DNA of 53,152 nt from Acetobacteraceae bacterium (GTDB taxonomy: Bacteria > Pseudomonadota > Alphaproteobacteria > Acetobacterales > Acetobacteraceae), in assembly GCA_021732665.1 (NCBI GenBank), contig JAKFUL010000040.1, forward strand, positions 1 through 53,152. Direction: 5' to 3'. The position numbers and the translations under genes were made by a program. Below are positions 50,897 through 53,152 of the stretch, piece by piece. How positions within the stretch are numbered: position 1 is the stretch's first letter; each line of letters starts with the position of its first letter. The notes below the pieces were generated by a model. That model was not told the DNA's origin. It did not search any database and worked only from the letters and a program-made list of their open reading frames with translations.

Positions 50897-51472
50897 CTAC
50901 AGCCTAGCCATCAGCCAGTCGTCAGCCACCGCCGCATCGTCCTGGCTGGCCTCCAAGGCGTCGATACGCCGGGCCTCCGCCAGTCTGGCCTCCGCAAGCC
51001 GGGCCATGTCGGCCGCGCGCGTGGCGTTGGAGGTTGCAGCAAAGGCAATGTCCGCCGCCAGCCTGGCGGCCACGGCTTCGGCAAGCAGATCGTCCAGCGC
51101 GGCGGCATCGTCCGGCCGCGCGACATATCGCACGTCGAGCGGGCCAGCGGCATCGGTCAGGATGGAGCGGCCCTCGACCCGCCAGGTGATGTTGTAGAGC
51201 ACGTCGTCCCGCACATTCACCACGCGCACGCAGTCCGGCGGAAGCTGATACTGGAACGCGAAGCCCCACTCGGGGGTCTGTGCCAAGGAGGCCAGACGCG
51301 CCCGCCTGGTTGCGCAATTCCAGGCGTAGCCCCGCAGCACCGCATCGCGCGCCATCGGGAAATTCCGCTTGCAGAGGTTCGCAGGCGTCGTGCCGTCATC
51401 CAGCGAGACAATCGGCGCCATGCCCAGGAAATCGAGGGCACGGCAGCAGATTGCGACGGCGGATGACGGCAT
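50897..51472 (-). CDS. Phage tail tubular protein A (T7 gp11-like gatekeeper)
   Basis: The 191-residue product starts MPSSAVAICCRALDFLGMAP and shows the CKRNFPMARDAVLRGYAWNC and EWGFAFQYQLPPDCVRVVNV segments typical of tail tubular protein A. These proteins form a ring between the portal and the nozzle. Length equals T7 gp11 (196 residues). A helical C-terminus is Ala/Arg-rich (ATRAADMARLAEARLAEA). It follows the small virion gene after 11 nt and precedes the tubular B gene by 2 nt. Confidence 0.85.
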   Translation of the reverse strand: MPSSAVAICCRALDFLGMAPIVSLDDGTTPANLCKRNFPMARDAVLRGYAWNCATRRARLASLAQTPEWGFAFQYQLPPDCVRVVNVRDDVLYNITWRVEGRSILTDAAGPLDVRYVARPDDAAALDDLLAEAVAARLAADIAFAATSNATRAADMARLAEARLAEARRIDALEASQDDAAVADDWLMARL

Positions 51473-51483
51473 TCGGCGCTACC

Positions 51484-51906
51484 TCAGCTGTTGTCGACCC
51501 ACATGAACATCAGGACGAAGCGGCCCGAGCTGGGCAGCGCCGCCACGGCGATCGTGACGATGATCTGCTCGGCTGCCGTCAGCTGCGCCCCGGTCGCGGC
51601 GTTGAGCGCGAAGAACGTCCAGGCATCGGCCGTGGTGTAGGTTGCCGCGGCGCGATACTTGCCCGTGGCGCCGGCGATGCCGATGGCGATGGTGGCCGAG
51701 GCGCCCAGCGTGGCGTCGGCATTGAGCCCGGCCATGATCACCCGCGCGCCCCTGGGGATGACGATCGGCGCCGTATAGGTGCCGGCCGCGTCCGAGGCGC
51801 AGGTGAATTCGGCCAGCGCGACGCGAACCTTGCCGCCCAGGACGTTCGGCACGACGAGGCCCGAGGTGCTGCCCGCGGCCAGCGTGGAGGCATTGGTGAA
51901 AGCCAT
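51484..51906 (-). CDS. Small phage structural protein (possible head decoration protein)
   Basis: The 140-residue product, MAFTNASTLAAGSTSGLVVP at its start, is beta-rich with few charged residues (YTAPIVIPRGARVIMAGLNA, GKYRAAATYTTADAWTFFAL). It lies 12 nt after the capsid gene. Small beta-rich proteins encoded directly behind a capsid gene are often cement or decoration proteins, but no specific family was recognised and this is inferred from position. Confidence 0.65.
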   Translation of the reverse strand: MAFTNASTLAAGSTSGLVVPNVLGGKVRVALAEFTCASDAAGTYTAPIVIPRGARVIMAGLNADATLGASATIAIGIAGATGKYRAAATYTTADAWTFFALNAATGAQLTAAEQIIVTIAVAALPSSGRFVLMFMWVDNS

Positions 51907-51918
51907 ATCGGATGCTCC

Positions 51919-52815
51919 TCAGAAGGCCGTGGGGTGGCAGATGATTTCGACGACGCGCGACTCTTCGAGGCGCGTGGCGCCGAAGCTCGCGCGGCCGTAG
52001 AGCCGGGTGTTGAAGCCCTTCGTCGGGTCGGGCGCCGCCTCGATGGAGGTTTCCGTCAGCGGGGCGTAGAGGATGCCGGCCTTGTGGTAGGCCGGGATGC
52101 GGCGGTTGGAGGAGCCGTTGACCTCCAGGATGGTCGACGGCACCCGGACGAAGTTGAAGCCCATGAACTGGTTGACCTCGCCGTTCACCAGCGCCTTGAC
52201 CGTGTTGAAGTCGGAGCTGGTCACCTGCGTGGTGCGGAGCAGGGCGTTCAGCTCGCGCTGCGAACAGGCGATGGTCAGCTCGCCGTCGCCCGCTTCGGCA
52301 TCCATCAGGATTTCACGCGCCCGGCGCAGCTTCTCGACGGTCAGGCTGCTGTTCGCGGCCGATCCGGTCTCGACGTAGTCAACCGCGATCTGGTTGCCCG
52401 ACGGGAAGGAGACGCTGGAGTCGCCGGCCTTGCCGATGCGCGCCGCGGCGAAGGCCGCCCGCAGGATGGTGATGTCGCGGCGGCGGTTGAAGCCGGCGGC
52501 GAAGGCGCGGGTGTAGGGCGACTGCGGCGACGTCAGCATGCGCGCCGTGTCCTGCTTGTCGATGATCTCCGACAGCTCCCAGTCCAGCGCGTTGTATTGC
52601 CGGCGGGAGTGCGGCACCTCGGTGAATGGGGTGTCGGCATGCCGGCTCACCCGCTGCACCGCATCGACGGCGCCGATCTGGTCGCGGTAGCCGACTTCGG
52701 CGGCCAGCGTGTCCACCGTCACCGTGGAGACCAGGCGCGCGTCCATCTGCTGCGCCAGCATGTCGAAATTGGCCCGGAACTGCTGAACCCAGGCGCGGTC
52801 AATCTGCGTTGACAT
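51919..52815 (-). CDS. Phage major capsid protein
   Basis: The 298-residue product starts MSTQIDRAWVQQFRANFDML and has the organisation of podoviral capsid proteins. An N-terminal helical arm (DMLAQQMDARLVSTVTVDT) precedes the RRDITILRAAFAAARIGKAG spine and the ELTIACSQRELNALLRTTQV and FMGFNFVRVPST strands. The C-terminal beta segments end RVVEIICHPTAF. TGAGGGATATTCCCG precedes the ATG. T7 gp10A is longer (about 345), so this is a compact version. It is the first intact structural gene from the right edge and lies just downstream of the IS-truncated gene. Confidence 0.8.
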   Translation of the reverse strand: MSTQIDRAWVQQFRANFDMLAQQMDARLVSTVTVDTLAAEVGYRDQIGAVDAVQRVSRHADTPFTEVPHSRRQYNALDWELSEIIDKQDTARMLTSPQSPYTRAFAAGFNRRRDITILRAAFAAARIGKAGDSSVSFPSGNQIAVDYVETGSAANSSLTVEKLRRAREILMDAEAGDGELTIACSQRELNALLRTTQVTSSDFNTVKALVNGEVNQFMGFNFVRVPSTILEVNGSSNRRIPAYHKAGILYAPLTETSIEAAPDPTKGFNTRLYGRASFGATRLEESRVVEIICHPTAF

Positions 52816-52925
52816 CGGGAATATCCCTCATGGTTCGTGGTCGAGAACCGGAGGGAGTGCCGGGGCCTATGCCCCGATCCGCTGCCTTGCGCGTGCGCCG
52901 CGCCGGGCGGGCCGCTTTCGGCCGG
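52816..52925. other. Capsid-gene leader with two inverted repeats
   Basis: This gap between the truncated gene and the capsid gene holds GGTTC-N8-GAACC (52832-52849) and CGGGGC-CTAT-GCCCCG (52861-52876). In T7-like phages the scaffold-capsid gap often carries a promoter or an RNA-processing hairpin. Either repeat could do this here; their function is not known. Confidence 0.45.
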
Positions 52926-53027
52926 TCAGCGGGCCGGCCTGCCTTTCGGCCGGGTGTCCGCAGTCACATCGGGCGCCGAGACCCATGCCCAGAAGAACGC
53001 GGCAAGCCGCACCGCGTCTTCCGGGCT
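52926..53027 (-). pseudogene. C-terminal fragment of the phage gene before the capsid gene, cut by an IS5-family insertion
   Basis: Thirty-three codons end in TGA at 52926 (SPEDAVRLAAFFWAWVSAPD, then VTADTRPKGRPAR). The frame has strong GC third-position bias. It is contiguous until about 53028, where the IS element begins and the coding frame stops. In T7 order this position belongs to the scaffolding protein (gp9), but the fragment is too short to identify. The gene is therefore broken by the IS unless it is joined by rejoined sequence further right, which cannot be seen. Confidence 0.6.
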
Positions 53028-53028
53028 A

Positions 53029-53152
53029 GGGCCTGTTGAGAATCAGGGGATTCCCGCGACCACGGCGACCGTGATTCAAGCTCCGAAAGGAGTTTGCCAT
53101 GGAACGGTTCAGTCTGACGGATGTGCAATGGGAGAAGATGCGGCCCTTTGGC
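53029..53152 (+). mobile_element. IS5-family insertion sequence, left end
   Basis: At about 53029 the sequence GGCCTGTTGAGAATCAGGG begins, resembling the terminal GGNCTGTTGA-type end of IS5-family elements. The preceding CTAG could be the target site; IS427-group elements of this family duplicate TA-type sites. After a 70-nt non-coding stretch the transposase starts. Only the left end is in the window. Confidence 0.75.
53099..53152 (+). CDS. IS5-family transposase, N-terminal fragment
   Basis: Eighteen codons are visible, MERFSLTDVQWEKMRPFG, matching the typical opening of IS5-family OrfA/transposase proteins (FSLTDxQWxKMxP). GAAAGGAG lies 6 nt before the ATG. The remainder lies past the window, so whether the transposase is intact is unknown. 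Confidence 0.85.
   Translation, partial: MERFSLTDVQWEKMRPFG

Larger units (their letters stand above)
37842..53028 (-). mobile_element. T7-like podovirus structural module (prophage or remnant)
   Basis: The genes here follow the T7 late order read leftwards: (truncated gene), capsid, small virion protein, tail tubular A, tail tubular B, internal virion proteins B, C and D-like, tail fibre, two small genes. All are on the minus strand with overlaps or gaps under 20 nt. No integrase, terminase, portal or polymerase gene is in the window, and the right side is interrupted by an IS5-family element, so the prophage either continues beyond 53152 or is a remnant. The left border is placed where host-like sequence ends near 37841. 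Confidence 0.75.

Noticed and set aside
1..53152. CRISPR array, rRNA or tRNA genes
   Set aside because: No regularly spaced repeats and no recognisable rRNA or tRNA sequence were seen on reading the window.

Overview
The window is very GC-rich, densely packed bacterial DNA. The gene content (imp-type T6SS, a glyA-nrdR-ribD-ribE-ribB run, a RibB with a cysteine-less GTP cyclohydrolase II tail) and codon use point to an alphaproteobacterium, most likely Acetobacteraceae (Roseomonas-like). The taxon is inferred from gene content only; no rRNA or tRNA gene was seen.

Region 1 (1-27.9 kb) is a type VI secretion system in three transcription blocks. The leftward block tssA-tssB-tssC-tssC paralogue-tagJ-tssE-tssF runs off the left edge, ending in a partial unidentified gene. 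A rightward pair clpV-hcp diverges from tssA. A second leftward block reads lipoprotein, WD40-caspase protein, vgrG, DUF6931-like gene, PAAR, tagH, tssK, tssL (with OmpA domain), tssM, tagF, pppA. Together they give sheath, tube, spike tip, baseplate parts, membrane complex, sheath-recycling ATPase and post-translational control. TssG, TssJ and a PpkA-type kinase are not visible. Candidate promoters precede tssB, clpV and tagH, all with 18-bp spacers.

Region 2 (28-33.8 kb) is a leftward housekeeping run: rpiB, glyA, two small membrane-protein genes, nrdR, ribD, ribE and ribB fused to a degenerate GTP cyclohydrolase II domain (RibBX type). The usual follower ribH is absent; the T6SS lipoprotein gene lies there instead.

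Region 3 (33.9-37.8 kb) holds a cyclopropane-fatty-acid synthase-like gene and, divergently, a large secreted subtilisin-type protease with RTX-like calcium repeats and an EF-hand/dockerin-like insert in its catalytic domain.

Region 4 (37.8-53.0 kb) is the structural module of a T7-like podovirus, read leftwards in T7 order: major capsid, small virion protein, tail tubular A and B, three internal virion proteins, tail fibre/spike with a pectate-lyase-like domain, and two small genes. No integrase, terminase, portal or lysis gene is recognisable. The right edge (from about 53,029) is the start of an IS5-family insertion sequence that cuts the gene upstream of the capsid gene, so this looks like a decaying prophage.

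The observations most worth following up are the VgrG-linked secreted WD40-caspase with its lipoprotein and DUF neighbours, the two divergent sheath TssC proteins, the RibBX fusion at an apparent island junction, and the IS-interrupted T7-type prophage.
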